The notes under the pieces: model-generated
The model's input: the letters and a program-made list of their open reading frames with translations, nothing else
What the model was told of the DNA's origin: nothing
Databases searched by the model: none
Shown here: piece after piece, positions 36,254 through 46,124 of the stretch
Position numbering within the stretch: position 1 is the stretch's first letter
How the letters are laid out: each line of letters begins with the position of its first letter
From: Microbacterium kunmingense
Lineage (GTDB): Bacteria > Actinomycetota > Actinomycetes > Actinomycetales > Microbacteriaceae
Assembly: GCF_023155745.1 (NCBI RefSeq)
Contig: NZ_JAKNUS010000006.1
Coordinates: 1 to 64,000 of the forward strand
Length of the DNA stretch: 64,000 bases
Direction: 5' to 3'
Position numbers and translations under genes: made by a program

Positions 36254-38728
36254 ATGACGCAGCCGTCGCCGGCCGAGCGGTACGCCCGCGCGGCCGCGGC
36301 CTCGCGCGAGCAGCGCGGGCACCCAATCACCACGTCCTTCGCCGCGTCGCGGCCTTTCGAGCTCGACCCGTTCCAGATCGAGAGCTGCCGAGCCCTGGAG
36401 GAGGGGCGCAGCGTCCTCGTCGCAGCCCCCACCGGCGCCGGAAAGACGATCGTCGGCGAGTTCGCGATCCATCTCGCGATGCGCGAACCCGACGACAAGG
36501 CGTTCTACACCACGCCGATGAAGGCGCTGTCGAACCAGAAGTACCGCGAGCTCGTCGCCGAGTACGGTCCCGACGAGGTCGGCCTCCTCACCGGCGACAC
36601 GAACATCAACGGCAACGCCCGGGTGGTGGTGATGACCACCGAGGTGCTCCGCAACATGCTCTACGCCGACTCCCCGGCGCTGCGGAGCCTGCGCTACGTC
36701 GTCATGGACGAGGTGCACTACCTCGCCGACCGCTTCCGGGGCGCGGTCTGGGAGGAGGTCATCATCCACCTCCCGCGGAGTGTCCGGCTGGTCTCCCTCT
36801 CGGCGACGGTCTCCAACGCCGAGGAGTTCGGCGACTGGCTCGACACGGTGCGTGGCGACACCGAAGTCATCGTCTCCGAGACCCGGCCCGTTCCCCTCGA
36901 GCAGCACGTCCTCGTCCGCGGCGACCTCCTGCCGCTCTTCGACGATCGAGCCGGGGTCGCGACCGCGCAGGTGAATCAGGAGCTGATGCGGCTGCGCTCG
37001 TTCAAGGGCGCGAGCTTCGAGAACAACCGCCGCGCCCAGCAGGTCCGCAGCGACCCGGGCCGGCGTCGGCCACCGCGGGGCGGGGTGCGACCGGTTCGGC
37101 CCTCGAACATCCGCACCATCGAGCGGATCGATCGCCCCGATGTGGTGCGACTTCTGGAGCGGAGCAACCTGCTGCCGGCGATCTTCTTCATCTTCAGCCG
37201 CGCCGGCTGCGACGCGGCGGTGCAGCAGGTGCGCCGCGCAGGGCTGCGTCTGACCACTCGCGAAGAGCGGGACACCATCCGCGAGGTGGTCGAGGAGCGC
37301 ACCCGCACCCTTGGCGACGAGGATCTGGCGGTCCTCGGGTTCTGGGAGTGGCGCGAGAACCTCGAGCGGGGCGTGGCAGCCCACCACGCCGGCCTCCTTC
37401 CCGCCTTCAAAGAGGTCGTCGAGGAGCTGTTCCAGCGGAAGCTCGTCAAGGCGGTCTTCGCCACCGAGACCCTGGCCCTCGGGATCAACATGCCCGCCCG
37501 CACCGTCGTACTCGAGAAGCTGGAGAAGTTCAACGGCGAGGCGCGCGTGGCGATCACGGCGGGGGAGTACACGCAGCTGACCGGTCGTGCCGGGCGGCGG
37601 GGCATCGACGTGGAGGGTCACGCGGTCATCCAGTGGACCGAGCAGATGGACCCTCAGCAGGTCGCCGCACTGGCGTCGCGGCGGACCTATCCGCTGAACT
37701 CCAGCTTCCGCCCCACCTACAACATGGCCGTCAACCTCATCGACCAGTTCGGCCGGCCCCGGGCCCGCGAGGTGCTGGAGTCGTCGTTCGCGCAGTTCCA
37801 GGCCGACCGGTCGGTCGTGGGGCTCGCGCGGCAGGTGAAGGAGGCCGAGGACTCGCTGGCCGGATATGCGACGGCGATGGCCTGCGATCGCGGCGACTTC
37901 GTGGAGTACGCGGGCATCCGACGCGAGCTCAGCGACCTGGAGAAGATCAATCGGAGGGATGCCACGGCCCCGCGCGGCATCCGCGAGAGCCGCCAACGAC
38001 AGCTCGCCTCCCTGCGCAAGCGCATGCAGCGGCATCCCTGTCACTCCTGCCCCGATCGCGAGCACCATGCCCGGTGGGGGGAGCGGTACCACCGCCTCGA
38101 TCGCGAGGTGCAGCGGATGCGCCGACAGATCGAGGGGCGCACCGGCACCGTCGCCCGGGTCTTCGACCGTGTCGTGGACGTGCTCACCGCGCTGGACTAC
38201 GTCGAGGTCGACGAGGCGGGCGACACCCGCCTCACGGCGGAGGGACGTCGCATGCGGCGGATCTACGGCGAGCGGGACCTGCTTGTCGCGGAGTCGCTGC
38301 GTCTGCGCCTGTGGGACCGGCTGGATGCGGCATCGCTGGCCGCGCTGGCGTGCTGTCTCGTCTTCGAGCCGCGGCGGGAGGACGGCCGGGAGAACGCCCT
38401 CCCCCGGGGTGCGTTCCGGCCCGTGTTCGCCGAGACGCTGACCCTCTGGCAGCGGCTCGACGACCTCGAGCGCGAGCATCATCTGCCGGGGTCGGAGCCC
38501 CCGTCCGGCGGACTCGCGCTGGCGATGCACACCTGGGCGCGCGGCGGGATGCTCGACCGCGTGCTCGACGAGGCCGATATGGCCGCCGGCGACTTCGTGC
38601 GCTGGGCGAAGCAGACGATCGATCTGCTGGACCAGCTCTCGCTCGTCGCCGACGGCGACGTGGGGCGGACCGCGCGCTCGGCGCTGGATGCGGTTCGGCG
38701 CGGCATCGTCGCGCACTCGTCGGTATGA
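36254..38728 (+). CDS. helY: HelY-type SF2 RNA helicase (Ski2/Mtr4-like)
   Basis: An 824-residue helicase of the actinobacterial HelY family (Rv2092c). Walker A APTGAGKTIVGEFA, TPMKALSNQKYREL, DEVH box MDEVHYLADRFRGAVWEE, SATVSNAEEF, then FIFSRAGCDAAV, HHAGLLPAFKEVVE, and QLTGRAGRRGIDVEG. A C-terminal helical DSHCT-like domain has a possible metal site HPCHSCPDREHH. It probably unwinds structured RNA. It follows tatC as in mycobacteria and overlaps lnt by 4 bases. Confidence 0.93.
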   Translation: MTQPSPAERYARAAAASREQRGHPITTSFAASRPFELDPFQIESCRALEEGRSVLVAAPTGAGKTIVGEFAIHLAMREPDDKAFYTTPMKALSNQKYRELVAEYGPDEVGLLTGDTNINGNARVVVMTTEVLRNMLYADSPALRSLRYVVMDEVHYLADRFRGAVWEEVIIHLPRSVRLVSLSATVSNAEEFGDWLDTVRGDTEVIVSETRPVPLEQHVLVRGDLLPLFDDRAGVATAQVNQELMRLRSFKGASFENNRRAQQVRSDPGRRRPPRGGVRPVRPSNIRTIERIDRPDVVRLLERSNLLPAIFFIFSRAGCDAAVQQVRRAGLRLTTREERDTIREVVEERTRTLGDEDLAVLGFWEWRENLERGVAAHHAGLLPAFKEVVEELFQRKLVKAVFATETLALGINMPARTVVLEKLEKFNGEARVAITAGEYTQLTGRAGRRGIDVEGHAVIQWTEQMDPQQVAALASRRTYPLNSSFRPTYNMAVNLIDQFGRPRAREVLESSFAQFQADRSVVGLARQVKEAEDSLAGYATAMACDRGDFVEYAGIRRELSDLEKINRRDATAPRGIRESRQRQLASLRKRMQRHPCHSCPDREHHARWGERYHRLDREVQRMRRQIEGRTGTVARVFDRVVDVLTALDYVEVDEAGDTRLTAEGRRMRRIYGERDLLVAESLRLRLWDRLDAASLAALACCLVFEPRREDGRENALPRGAFRPVFAETLTLWQRLDDLEREHHLPGSEPPSGGLALAMHTWARGGMLDRVLDEADMAAGDFVRWAKQTIDLLDQLSLVADGDVGRTARSALDAVRRGIVAHSSV

Positions 38729-40326
38729 GCACCGACTCGACGGCGAGCGCGTCGCGACGCCCGCTCCTGCCGCTGTGGGCCGCGGTGCTCGCCGCCGCCG
38801 TCGCGGGGCCGACCCTCGACCTCGCATTCCCCGACGTCGGGTGGTGGCCGTTCGCGTTCGTCGGCGTCGCTTTCGCCCTCGTGTCGCTCATCGGCCGGAG
38901 CATCGGCGGCGCGCTCCTGGTCGGATTCGTCTTCGGCGCCTCGTTCTACCTCATCCACATCATCTGGATCACCCGCTACCTCGGCCCGATTCCCTGGCTG
39001 GCGCTCTCGGGCCTGGAGGCGATCCTCATGGCCGCGGGCGCCGTGCCGATCGTGCTCGCCTACCGCTGGCTGCCCGCGCTCTCACCCGCGCGGGCGACCC
39101 GGCTCATCGCGCTGCCCGTCCTCATCGGGGGGCTCTGGACCGGGCGGGAACTGTTCATGGGCTCGTGGCCGTACACCGGCTTCCCCTGGGCGCGGATCGG
39201 CATGAGTCAGTCCGAGAGCCCGCTGGCCGACATCGCGTCGTGGACGGGCGTGGCGGGGCTGACCTTCCTGATGGTGACGGCGGTGGCCGCCGTCATCGAG
39301 TGGCTGCGGGCCGGTCGCGTCCGTGATCTCCGCACCGCGCTGCCCGCTGCCGTGGCCGCGCTGCTCCTGGTGGCCGTCCCCGCCTTCCCCACCACCCCTT
39401 CCGGTGAACTCCGAGTCGGCGCGGTGCAGGGCAACGGGCCCTCGGCCTACTTCGACCAACGCACCCCGTACGCGATCCTCAACGCGCAGCTCGAAGCGAC
39501 GGCCCCGCTCGCGGGCGAAGACCTCGATCTCCTTGTCTGGCCGGAGGGGGGGATCGACTACGACCCGCTCCAGGATCCCACCACCGCTGCCGCCCTCGAC
39601 GCGTTGGCCGCGGAGTTCGGGGCGCCGCTCCTCGTCAACGCCGCCACCGACCGGGGGGAACGGACCTTCAACACCTCGATGCTGTGGGAGGAGGGGGCGG
39701 AGAACCCCGTGGCGTTTCACGACAAGCGCAACCCGGTGCCGATGGGGGAGTACGTCCCCGACCGCTGGTTCTTCGAGCGCATCGTGCCCGACCTCGTGGG
39801 GCTCATCCAGCGGGAGTACACCCCCGGCGAGAACCGGCCCTTCATCGATGTCGACGGTGTCGGCGTCGGCCTGGCGATCTGCTTCGACGTCATCTACGAC
39901 GCCGTCATCTGGGAGGGGGCGCGCGACGGGGCGGAGCTCTACGTCTTCCAGACCAACAATGCCGACTTCCGCGACACCGACGAGAACCTGCAGCAGCTGG
40001 CTTTCGCACGGATGAGGGCGATCGAAACCGGTCGCTCCGTGGTGAACCTCTCCACCGTGGGGACCAGCCAGGTGATCGGCCCGGACGGTGCGACGCTGGA
40101 GAGCCTCCCGGCGGGGACGGCGGGCCACATGCTCGCTGAGGTCCCCCTGCGCACCGGTCTCACGCCCGCGGTCATCGTCGGGCCTGCCGTGCAGGTGATC
40201 CTGGGATGGGGGAGCCTCCTGGGCCTGGTCGCCGTGGGGATCGCCCTTTGTGTGCGCGGGCGCCGCGGACAGACGACGACGCCGGCCTCCGAGGAGACCG
40301 GCGTCGACAGAGACGTCCCTGCCTGA
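38725..40326 (+). CDS. lnt: Apolipoprotein N-acyltransferase
   Basis: A 533-residue membrane enzyme that adds the third acyl chain to lipoproteins. An N-terminal bundle of about six to seven membrane helices (to residue about 225) is followed by a periplasmic nitrilase-like domain with catalytic Glu in WPEGG (about 273), Lys in HDKRNPVPMGE (about 333) and Cys in AICFDVIYD (about 386), then a last helix. The mycobacterial Ppm1 homologue is fused to dolichol-phosphate mannose synthase. That domain is absent here. Start ATG overlaps the helY stop. Confidence 0.93.
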   Translation: MSTDSTASASRRPLLPLWAAVLAAAVAGPTLDLAFPDVGWWPFAFVGVAFALVSLIGRSIGGALLVGFVFGASFYLIHIIWITRYLGPIPWLALSGLEAILMAAGAVPIVLAYRWLPALSPARATRLIALPVLIGGLWTGRELFMGSWPYTGFPWARIGMSQSESPLADIASWTGVAGLTFLMVTAVAAVIEWLRAGRVRDLRTALPAAVAALLLVAVPAFPTTPSGELRVGAVQGNGPSAYFDQRTPYAILNAQLEATAPLAGEDLDLLVWPEGGIDYDPLQDPTTAAALDALAAEFGAPLLVNAATDRGERTFNTSMLWEEGAENPVAFHDKRNPVPMGEYVPDRWFFERIVPDLVGLIQREYTPGENRPFIDVDGVGVGLAICFDVIYDAVIWEGARDGAELYVFQTNNADFRDTDENLQQLAFARMRAIETGRSVVNLSTVGTSQVIGPDGATLESLPAGTAGHMLAEVPLRTGLTPAVIVGPAVQVILGWGSLLGLVAVGIALCVRGRRGQTTTPASEETGVDRDVPA

Positions 40327-40710
40327 TCAGGCGCTGAGCTTCCCCTTCGAGGTGTTCTCAGCGGCACCGCGGCGCGCACGGACGAAGGCCAGACGCTCCT
40401 CCAGCAGCTCTTCGAGCTCGGGGATCGTGCGACGCTCCAGGAGCATGTCCCAGTGCGTGCGGGGTGCCTTCTCGTCGCTGTGGTCGACGGTCGCGGTTCC
40501 CTCGCCGATCCGCAGCAGCGCCTCGGCGCCGCAGGTGCGGCATTCCCAGGCCTGGGGAGTCTCGGCGTCGGCCGCGAAGGTCAACGTGGTGTCACGTCCG
40601 CAGGACGTGCAGGAATAGATGTGCTGTACGCGTTCATGGAACACGACGCCCTCTTCGCTCTGTAGGCTCTGGGCGCCGAGTCGGATGCCGCGAAGACTGC
40701 GGTCTGCCAT
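40327..40710 (-). CDS. rbpA: RNA polymerase-binding protein RbpA
   Basis: A 127-residue actinobacterial transcription factor that stabilises RNA polymerase-sigma open complexes. It starts MADRSLRGIRLGAQSLQSEEGV, has the core-binding domain with cysteines YSCTSCGRDTTLTF and WECRTCGA, and a C-terminal sigma-interacting region THWDMLLERRTIPELEELLEERL. Four Cys could bind zinc. ATG 40710 follows GGAAGGA. It is directly tail-to-tail with lnt (no gap), the usual neighbour. Confidence 0.96.
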   Translation of the reverse strand: MADRSLRGIRLGAQSLQSEEGVVFHERVQHIYSCTSCGRDTTLTFAADAETPQAWECRTCGAEALLRIGEGTATVDHSDEKAPRTHWDMLLERRTIPELEELLEERLAFVRARRGAAENTSKGKLSA

Positions 40711-40740
40711 TGTGTGGTCCTTCCGTCGCTGATCAGGTAT

Positions 40741-40766
40741 AACGCCCTCGGCTGGGCGGATCATCC
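40741..40766 (-). promoter_or_regulatory. Candidate SigR/SigH-like promoter of rbpA
   Basis: On the minus strand GGATG (40762-40766) is separated by 18 bases from GTT (40741-40743), close to the SigR consensus GGAAT-N18/19-GTT. The rbpA gene of Streptomyces coelicolor belongs to the SigR regulon. TATACC overlapping the GTT could alternatively be a housekeeping -10. Confidence 0.45.
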
Positions 40767-40835
40767 GAAGGCCTGGCCCGGAGCGGGCTTTCACAGCCGA
40801 TGCTCAGGCCTCGGCCCCGTTGTTCTCGCGGGGAC

Positions 40836-41627
40836 TCAGGACGCGTGGCGCGCGGCGAGCGGAAGGGCGATGTCGGCGCGATCGGTGACGAGTCCGTCCA
40901 CGCCGGCGTCGAGGAGTCGCTGCATGTCGGCGGGGTCGTTGACCGTCCACACGTGCACCTCGACTCCGTGGCGGTGGGCGCTGTCGATGAGGCGGGGGGT
41001 GAGGACCCGGACACGGCCGTGCCGCTCGGGCACCTGGACGGCATCGACGTCGGAGAGCAGGCGCGTGACCGCTCGGTGAGCGCGGACCCCCGAGGCCAGG
41101 AGGAGCCGGGTGATGGTCCGGGTGCCCGCCGAGGTCGCCGGCCGGAGGGGCGCTCCCGCGTCGGCCGCCGCCTGCAGGGCGATGCGCCGACGCTCGTCGG
41201 AGAAGCTCGTCACGAGCACCCGGTCGGCGTAGGGGGCGATGCCTCGGCCCACGGCCTCCGCCGCAGCCGCGGCCTTGACATCGAGGTTGAAGCGCACGGT
41301 GGGGAACGACTCCAGCGCCTGCGCGAGGGTGAGCAGCCCGCCGCGCCCGGCCACGAGCTCCGCCAGCTCAGCGAGGGTCACGTCGGCGACCGCGCGGGGG
41401 TCGCCCGCCACGCGCTGCAGATCGTCGTCGTGGAACAGCACCACCTCTCCGTCGCGGGTGAGGTGGCAGTCCGACTCGACGTAGGTCGCGCCCGCGGCGT
41501 GCGCGGCCGCCACGGCGGCGAAGGAGTTCTCCACGAGATCTGCGGATCCCTCCGGAACGAGACCGCGGTGGGCGAGGATGCGCGGCGCATCCGACGCCTG
41601 GAACCAGGGATGCGTCGGTTCAGGCAG
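40836..41627 (-). CDS. Glycerophosphodiester phosphodiesterase family protein
   Basis: A GDPD-domain enzyme of about 263 residues hydrolysing glycerophosphodiesters to glycerol 3-phosphate and an alcohol. Catalytic motifs are complete: LAHRGL, ESDCHLTRDGEVVLFHDDDLQR (Glu, Asp, His) and C-terminal HVWTVNDPADM. The start is uncertain. Between the HRG motif and an ATG at 41753, which lies 130 bases inside the upstream SPFH gene, there is no ATG, GTG or TTG. A CTG at 41627 overlapping the SPFH stop by 8 bases gives a normal-length N terminus and is used here. Confidence 0.82.
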   Translation of the reverse strand: MPEPTHPWFQASDAPRILAHRGLVPEGSADLVENSFAAVAAAHAAGATYVESDCHLTRDGEVVLFHDDDLQRVAGDPRAVADVTLAELAELVAGRGGLLTLAQALESFPTVRFNLDVKAAAAAEAVGRGIAPYADRVLVTSFSDERRRIALQAAADAGAPLRPATSAGTRTITRLLLASGVRAHRAVTRLLSDVDAVQVPERHGRVRVLTPRLIDSAHRHGVEVHVWTVNDPADMQRLLDAGVDGLVTDRADIALPLAARHAS

Positions 41628-42729
41628 CGTCGCCCCCGGCCTCGGTCGGGGCGGGGCTGTCGGCGCGGACCGCGCCGGGTGTCGTGGACCGGGCCTCGTT
41701 GGCGATGGCGTCTGCGTCGGACGCGGCTTCGCGCGCGGCGGCCACCGCTGCATCGGACGCCGCCGAGTACTCGGCGCGGCGCGCTGCGGTGGAGGGCCGA
41801 CGCGCGCCCGAGGCGGACGAGGATCCGCCGTCCTCGCGCCCGCCGAGCGCGTTGCCGATGCCCTTGAGCGCTTCGGTCAGCTCACTCGGGATGATCCAGA
41901 GTTTGTTCGACGGGCTCTCGCTGATCTTCGGAAGCGTCTGCAGGTACTGGTAGGCCAACAGTTTGTCGTCGGGTTCGCCGGCGTGGATGGCGCCGAACAC
42001 CATCTCGATGGCTTCGGCCTCACCCTGCGCGCGAAGCACCGCGGCCTGCTTGTCGCCCTCGGCCCGAAGGATCTCGGCTTGACGCCGGCCCTCCGCCTCG
42101 AGGATCTGAGACTGCTTCGTGCCCTCGGCGGTCAGGATCGCGGCGCGGCGATCCCGCTCGGCGCGCATCTGCTTCTCCATCGAGTCCTGGATCGAGGTCG
42201 GCGGGTCGATCGCCTTCAGTTCGACGCGCGAGACCCGAAGGCCCCACTTGCCGGTGGCTTCGTCGAGCACCACGCGAAGCTGACCGTTGATGTTGTCGCG
42301 GCTGGTGAGCGCCTCTTCGAGGTTGAGCCCACCGACGACGTTGCGCAGCGTCGTGGTGGTCAGCTGCTCGACCGCGCTGAGGTAGTTGGCGATCTCGTAG
42401 GTCGCCGCACGGGCGTCGTTCACCTGGAAATAGACGACGGTGTCTATCGACACCACGAGATTGTCCTCGGTGATGACCGGCTGCGGCGGAAAGGACACCA
42501 CCTGTTCGCGCATGTCGACAAGGGGGCGGAGCCGATCGACGAACGGGACGAGGATGTTCAGGCCGGGAGAGAGGGTCCGTTGGTAGCGGCCGAGTCGCTC
42601 GACGATGCCCGCGTAAGCCTGGGGGATGATGCGGATGGAACGGAAGAGCACCACCACCACGAAGATCGCCAGGACGACGAGGAGGACGATCACGAAGATC
42701 TGGCCGATGAAGGCACCGGGATCGATCAC
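41620..42729 (-). CDS. SPFH/band 7 membrane protein (stomatin-like)
   Basis: A 369-residue protein with one N-terminal membrane helix (IGQIFVIVLLVVLAIFVVVV), a band 7/SPFH domain (about 30-220: QAYAGIVERLGRYQRTLSPGLNILVPFVD), a charged coiled-coil flotillin-type stretch with repeated AEG/EAE motifs (about 215-275), and an Ala-rich tail. Such proteins organise membrane microdomains and usually pair with NfeD. GTG start overlaps the nfeD stop by 4 bases. Confidence 0.9.
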   Translation of the reverse strand: MIDPGAFIGQIFVIVLLVVLAIFVVVVLFRSIRIIPQAYAGIVERLGRYQRTLSPGLNILVPFVDRLRPLVDMREQVVSFPPQPVITEDNLVVSIDTVVYFQVNDARAATYEIANYLSAVEQLTTTTLRNVVGGLNLEEALTSRDNINGQLRVVLDEATGKWGLRVSRVELKAIDPPTSIQDSMEKQMRAERDRRAAILTAEGTKQSQILEAEGRRQAEILRAEGDKQAAVLRAQGEAEAIEMVFGAIHAGEPDDKLLAYQYLQTLPKISESPSNKLWIIPSELTEALKGIGNALGGREDGGSSSASGARRPSTAARRAEYSAASDAAVAAAREAASDADAIANEARSTTPGAVRADSPAPTEAGGDAA

Positions 42730-43220
42730 GGGGTGTTTCCTTCCGTTGGGGCGGGGGAAGCGGGTGCGGTGGGGGACACTTCGACGGTGGCACCCAGAAC
42801 GCGGTCGACGGTGACGCGCACGCCGACACCGGCGGTCACGGCGCCGTCGGCCAGACGGGCGGTCCAGGTCTCGCCGTTGTCCAGGCGCACCGAGCCGCCC
42901 TCGCCGTCGACGAACGCCGCCACCACGCGCCCACCCATGCCGTAGAGGGCATCCACGTTGGTGCGCGCCGGTTCCCCGCGATGGAGCAGTTTCAGCAGCA
43001 GCGGGCGGATCGTGAAGAGAAGGAGCGCAGAGATGGCCGCGGCTGCCGCGATCTGCAGCCACCACGGGCCGCCGAGGAGGTTGACGCCGAGACCACCGAT
43101 GAGGCTTCCGGCGCCGATCATGAGGAAGGTGAACTCGAGCGTGAGCAGCTCGATGATGATGAAGATCCCCGCCAGCACCAGCCACACGATCCAGAGATAT
43201 TGCGTGAGATCCGGCAGCAT
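42726..43220 (-). CDS. NfeD-family membrane protein
   Basis: A 164-residue NfeD protein: three hydrophobic helices (about 8-80) followed by a soluble OB-fold domain (about 85-150: GMGGRVVAAFVDGEGGSVRLDNGETWTA region). It lacks the ClpP-like protease domain, so it is the short NfeD1b type that works with an SPFH protein. It is first gene of the NfeD-SPFH-GDPD unit, divergent from the SDR gene by 128 bases. Confidence 0.9.
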   Translation of the reverse strand: MLPDLTQYLWIVWLVLAGIFIIIELLTLEFTFLMIGAGSLIGGLGVNLLGGPWWLQIAAAAAISALLLFTIRPLLLKLLHRGEPARTNVDALYGMGGRVVAAFVDGEGGSVRLDNGETWTARLADGAVTAGVGVRVTVDRVLGATVEVSPTAPASPAPTEGNTP

Positions 43221-43348
43221 CGCGGCTCCTCCTCGGCCTTGACGGCCACCCTAACACCGGAGTCGGACACGTCGGCGTTGATAGGGTTCAGGGGGCCGGA
43301 CGGCCTTGCCGCGGCATCCGCGGCGCGTCATCACAGGAGTCGCCACAC

Positions 43349-44113
43349 ATGTCTCAGACCCTTGCTCCCGGATCGCTCGCCGGCAAGATCGCCCTCGTGA
43401 CCGGATCCTCCCGCGGTATCGGTGCCGACACCGTCCGCTTCCTCGCCGAAGCGGGTGCCGACGTCGTCATCAACTACCGCAACAAGGCTCCCCGGGCGGA
43501 GAAGCTCGCCGGGCAGCTGCGTGAGCGGGGCGTCCGCGTCCTGGTCGTCGGGGCCGATCTGACCGATCCGGCGTCGGTGCAGGCCATGTTCGCCGAGGTG
43601 GAACGCGAGTTCGGCCGGCTCGACATCCTCGTCCTCAACGCCTCCGGCGGGATGGAGGCCGGAATGGCGGAGGACTACGCGCTGCGCCTGAACCGGGACG
43701 CGCAGGTGTCGGTCCTCGAGACCGCGCTGCCGCTGCTGGGCCCGGGATCCCGTGTGGTCTTCGTCACCAGTCACCAGGCCCATTTCATCCGCACGACGCC
43801 GACGATGCCCGAGTACGAGCCGGTCGCGCTGTCCAAGCGCGCGGGCGAGGACGCGCTGCGCGAGCGCATCCCGATGCTCGCCGAGCGCAGTGTGGGCTTC
43901 GTCGTCGTCTCCGGCGACATGATCGAAGGCACGATCACCGCGACGCTCCTCGAGCGTGCCAATCCCGGCGCGATCGCCTCGCGCCGCGAGTCGGCGGGGC
44001 GCCTCTACAACGTCTCGGAGTTCGCCGCCGAGGTGGCCCGGGCCGCGGTCGACCCGATCCCCGGCGACAACACCCGGCTGGTCGGCGACACCGGATCGTT
44101 CGCGGGGGAGTGA
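43349..44113 (+). CDS. SDR-family oxidoreductase (atypical active site)
   Basis: A 254-residue short-chain dehydrogenase/reductase. The cofactor motif is [13 protein letters not shown] with NYRNK, suggesting [13 protein letters not shown] replaces the usual NNAG. The catalytic region reads [10 protein letters not shown] and [12 protein letters not shown]. The Lys is kept, but the residue four before it is Val, with Tyr three positions earlier, so the canonical YxxxK is broken. Activity and substrate are unknown. It is 3 bases upstream of the S9 peptidase gene and likely cotranscribed. Confidence 0.87.
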   Translation: MSQTLAPGSLAGKIALVTGSSRGIGADTVRFLAEAGADVVINYRNKAPRAEKLAGQLRERGVRVLVVGADLTDPASVQAMFAEVEREFGRLDILVLNASGGMEAGMAEDYALRLNRDAQVSVLETALPLLGPGSRVVFVTSHQAHFIRTTPTMPEYEPVALSKRAGEDALRERIPMLAERSVGFVVVSGDMIEGTITATLLERANPGAIASRRESAGRLYNVSEFAAEVARAAVDPIPGDNTRLVGDTGSFAGE

Positions 44114-44116
44114 GAC

Positions 44117-46096
44117 GTGGGTCCCACCGACATCCAGAAGCTCCTCGGGGTCGGCCGGCCCTCGCTCGCATCGCACGGCGGCTTCGCCGTCTTCTCGGTC
44201 ACTCGCCCCGATCTTCCGGCCAACAGGATGGTCGGCCAGCTCTGGCGGATCGACCTTCCGAGTGGCGCTCCGCGCCGCCTCACCCGCGGAGTCCTCGACA
44301 CCGCTCCGAGGCTCTCCCCCGATGACACCCGGCTCGCCTTCCTCCGCCCCGATGCGAAGGGCCGCGGGCAGGTCTTCGTCGTCGGCGTCGACGGCGGAGA
44401 GCCGGTGCAGGCGACCGACGCTCCGCTCGGGGTGGGAGAGGTCGTCTGGACTTCCGACGGACGCTCGCTGGTCTACACCGCCCGGATACCGGAGCACGGA
44501 CGCTACGGCACGGTCGAAGGACTGGATGCCGCGGCCGAGGCGCCCCGCCGGATCACCGGCATCCGGTGGCATGCCAATGGTCTCGGCTACCTCGCCGATC
44601 GCCCGGCGCAGATCTTCGTGATCGCGGCGCCCGAGGTCGACAGCGAGCCGTTCTACGAGCCCGCACCCGCCGTGCGCGACGATGATGAGGCACCGCGCCG
44701 GACCGTGATCGGCGCGACCCCGCGCGCGCTCACCGAGGGCGACCTCAGCTGGTCGACCCTCGCCGTGTCCGGCGAGGAGGTACTGGCCGTTCCCGACCGG
44801 ATCGAAGACGACAGACGAGACCTGCGCACCCCGGTCATCGCGCACCACCTCGACGGCTCCGGGCACCGCGAGGTCCTCGGAACCGGTGCGAACCTGTGGG
44901 TGACGGGCCTCGCCGTCGCAGACGACGGCGCGGTGGCCGCCCTGGCCGCAGACGTCGGGAGTACGGGAACCGACTTCGTGGCCCCTGGTACGGCGCTGTA
45001 TGTGATCGCCGAGGGGGAGGCCCGCGTCCTCACCGATCCCGAGACCATCGACCTCGGCGAGGTCGGAAGCCACATCACCCCGATCGGCGACGACTTCCTC
45101 GTGCAGGACCGGCGCCGCGGACGCGTCCGTCTCCTGCGGGTCGCGCGCGACGGTTCGGCCGAGACGGTCATCGGAGGCGACCGCGAGGTGCTCGGTCACG
45201 CGGCATCCGGATCCGTCGTCGTCGCCGCGGTGGCGACGCCGGAATCGTTCGGCGAGCTGGTGCTCGCCGAAGGCGGCGAGGTGCGCGCGCTCACGGCGTT
45301 CGGCGCGGCGGCGGCAGCCTCGGGCGTCGTGGCACCGGAGGAGATCACCATCCGCGGTCGCGACGGGTATCCGGTGCACGGCTGGGTCGCCCGGCCGCCG
45401 GGCGACGGTCCTTTTCCCGTCATCCTGCAGATCCACGGCGGGCCCTATGCCAGCTACGGCATCCACCTGTTCGACGAGACCCAGGTCCTCGTCGATGCGG
45501 GCTACGCCGTGGTGTACTGCAACCCGCGGGGATCTGCCGGCTACGGTCGCGCGCACGGTCGGGCGATCCGGCAGGCCATGGGCACCGTCGACCACCACGA
45601 CGTGATCGATTTCCTCGACGGCGTGCTGGAGTCCGACACCGCTCTCGATGCGGGACGACTGGGCATCATGGGCGGCTCCTACGGCGGGTACCTCACCGCG
45701 TGGATCATCGCGCACGACCACCGGTTCCGCGGCGCGATCGTCGAGCGCGGGTTCCTCGAGCCCACGTCCTTCCAGGGGACGAGCGACATCGGATCGTTCT
45801 TCGGTGACGAGTACGTCGGCGTGGACCCCGAGCAGATCGCTTCGCAGAGCCCGATGGAGGTCGTCGGGCAGGTGCGGACGCCGACCCTGGTGATGCACGC
45901 CGAAGCCGATCATCGGTGCCCGCTGGAGCAGGCGACGCGGTACTACTCAGCGCTCACCCGCGCGGGAGTTCCGAGCGAGATGCTGATCTTCCCCGGTGAG
46001 AACCACGAGCTGACCAGAAGCGGGCAGCCTCGTCACCGCATCGAGCGCTTCGATGCGGTGACGCAGTGGTGGGCGCGCCATCTGCCGGCCGGCTGA
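44117..46096 (+). CDS. S9-family prolyl oligopeptidase-like serine peptidase
   Basis: A 659-residue S9 peptidase of the acylaminoacyl-peptidase branch. An N-terminal beta-propeller (about 1-400, with [24 protein letters not shown] blades) is followed by an alpha/beta hydrolase domain. The nucleophile is in [14 protein letters not shown] (Ser near 520), Asp in [10 protein letters not shown] and His in [11 protein letters not shown]. No signal peptide is seen. It cleaves short peptides. GTG 44117 has GGGGGAG upstream. Confidence 0.92.
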   Translation: MGPTDIQKLLGVGRPSLASHGGFAVFSVTRPDLPANRMVGQLWRIDLPSGAPRRLTRGVLDTAPRLSPDDTRLAFLRPDAKGRGQVFVVGVDGGEPVQATDAPLGVGEVVWTSDGRSLVYTARIPEHGRYGTVEGLDAAAEAPRRITGIRWHANGLGYLADRPAQIFVIAAPEVDSEPFYEPAPAVRDDDEAPRRTVIGATPRALTEGDLSWSTLAVSGEEVLAVPDRIEDDRRDLRTPVIAHHLDGSGHREVLGTGANLWVTGLAVADDGAVAALAADVGSTGTDFVAPGTALYVIAEGEARVLTDPETIDLGEVGSHITPIGDDFLVQDRRRGRVRLLRVARDGSAETVIGGDREVLGHAASGSVVVAAVATPESFGELVLAEGGEVRALTAFGAAAAASGVVAPEEITIRGRDGYPVHGWVARPPGDGPFPVILQIHGGPYASYGIHLFDETQVLVDAGYAVVYCNPRGSAGYGRAHGRAIRQAMGTVDHHDVIDFLDGVLESDTALDAGRLGIMGGSYGGYLTAWIIAHDHRFRGAIVERGFLEPTSFQGTSDIGSFFGDEYVGVDPEQIASQSPMEVVGQVRTPTLVMHAEADHRCPLEQATRYYSALTRAGVPSEMLIFPGENHELTRSGQPRHRIERFDAVTQWWARHLPAG

Positions 46097-46124
46097 ACCG
46101 ACCGGACAGCCCCGGCGGGGTGTC

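Noticed and set aside
36107..38827. 906-codon minus-strand open frame opposite helY
   Set aside because: HelY on the plus strand has all helicase motifs; the antisense frame has none and is a composition artefact.
43331..45913. 860-codon minus-strand open frame opposite the SDR and S9 peptidase genes
   Set aside because: It is antisense to two recognised proteins, with Arg/Gly/Asp-rich composition and no domain.
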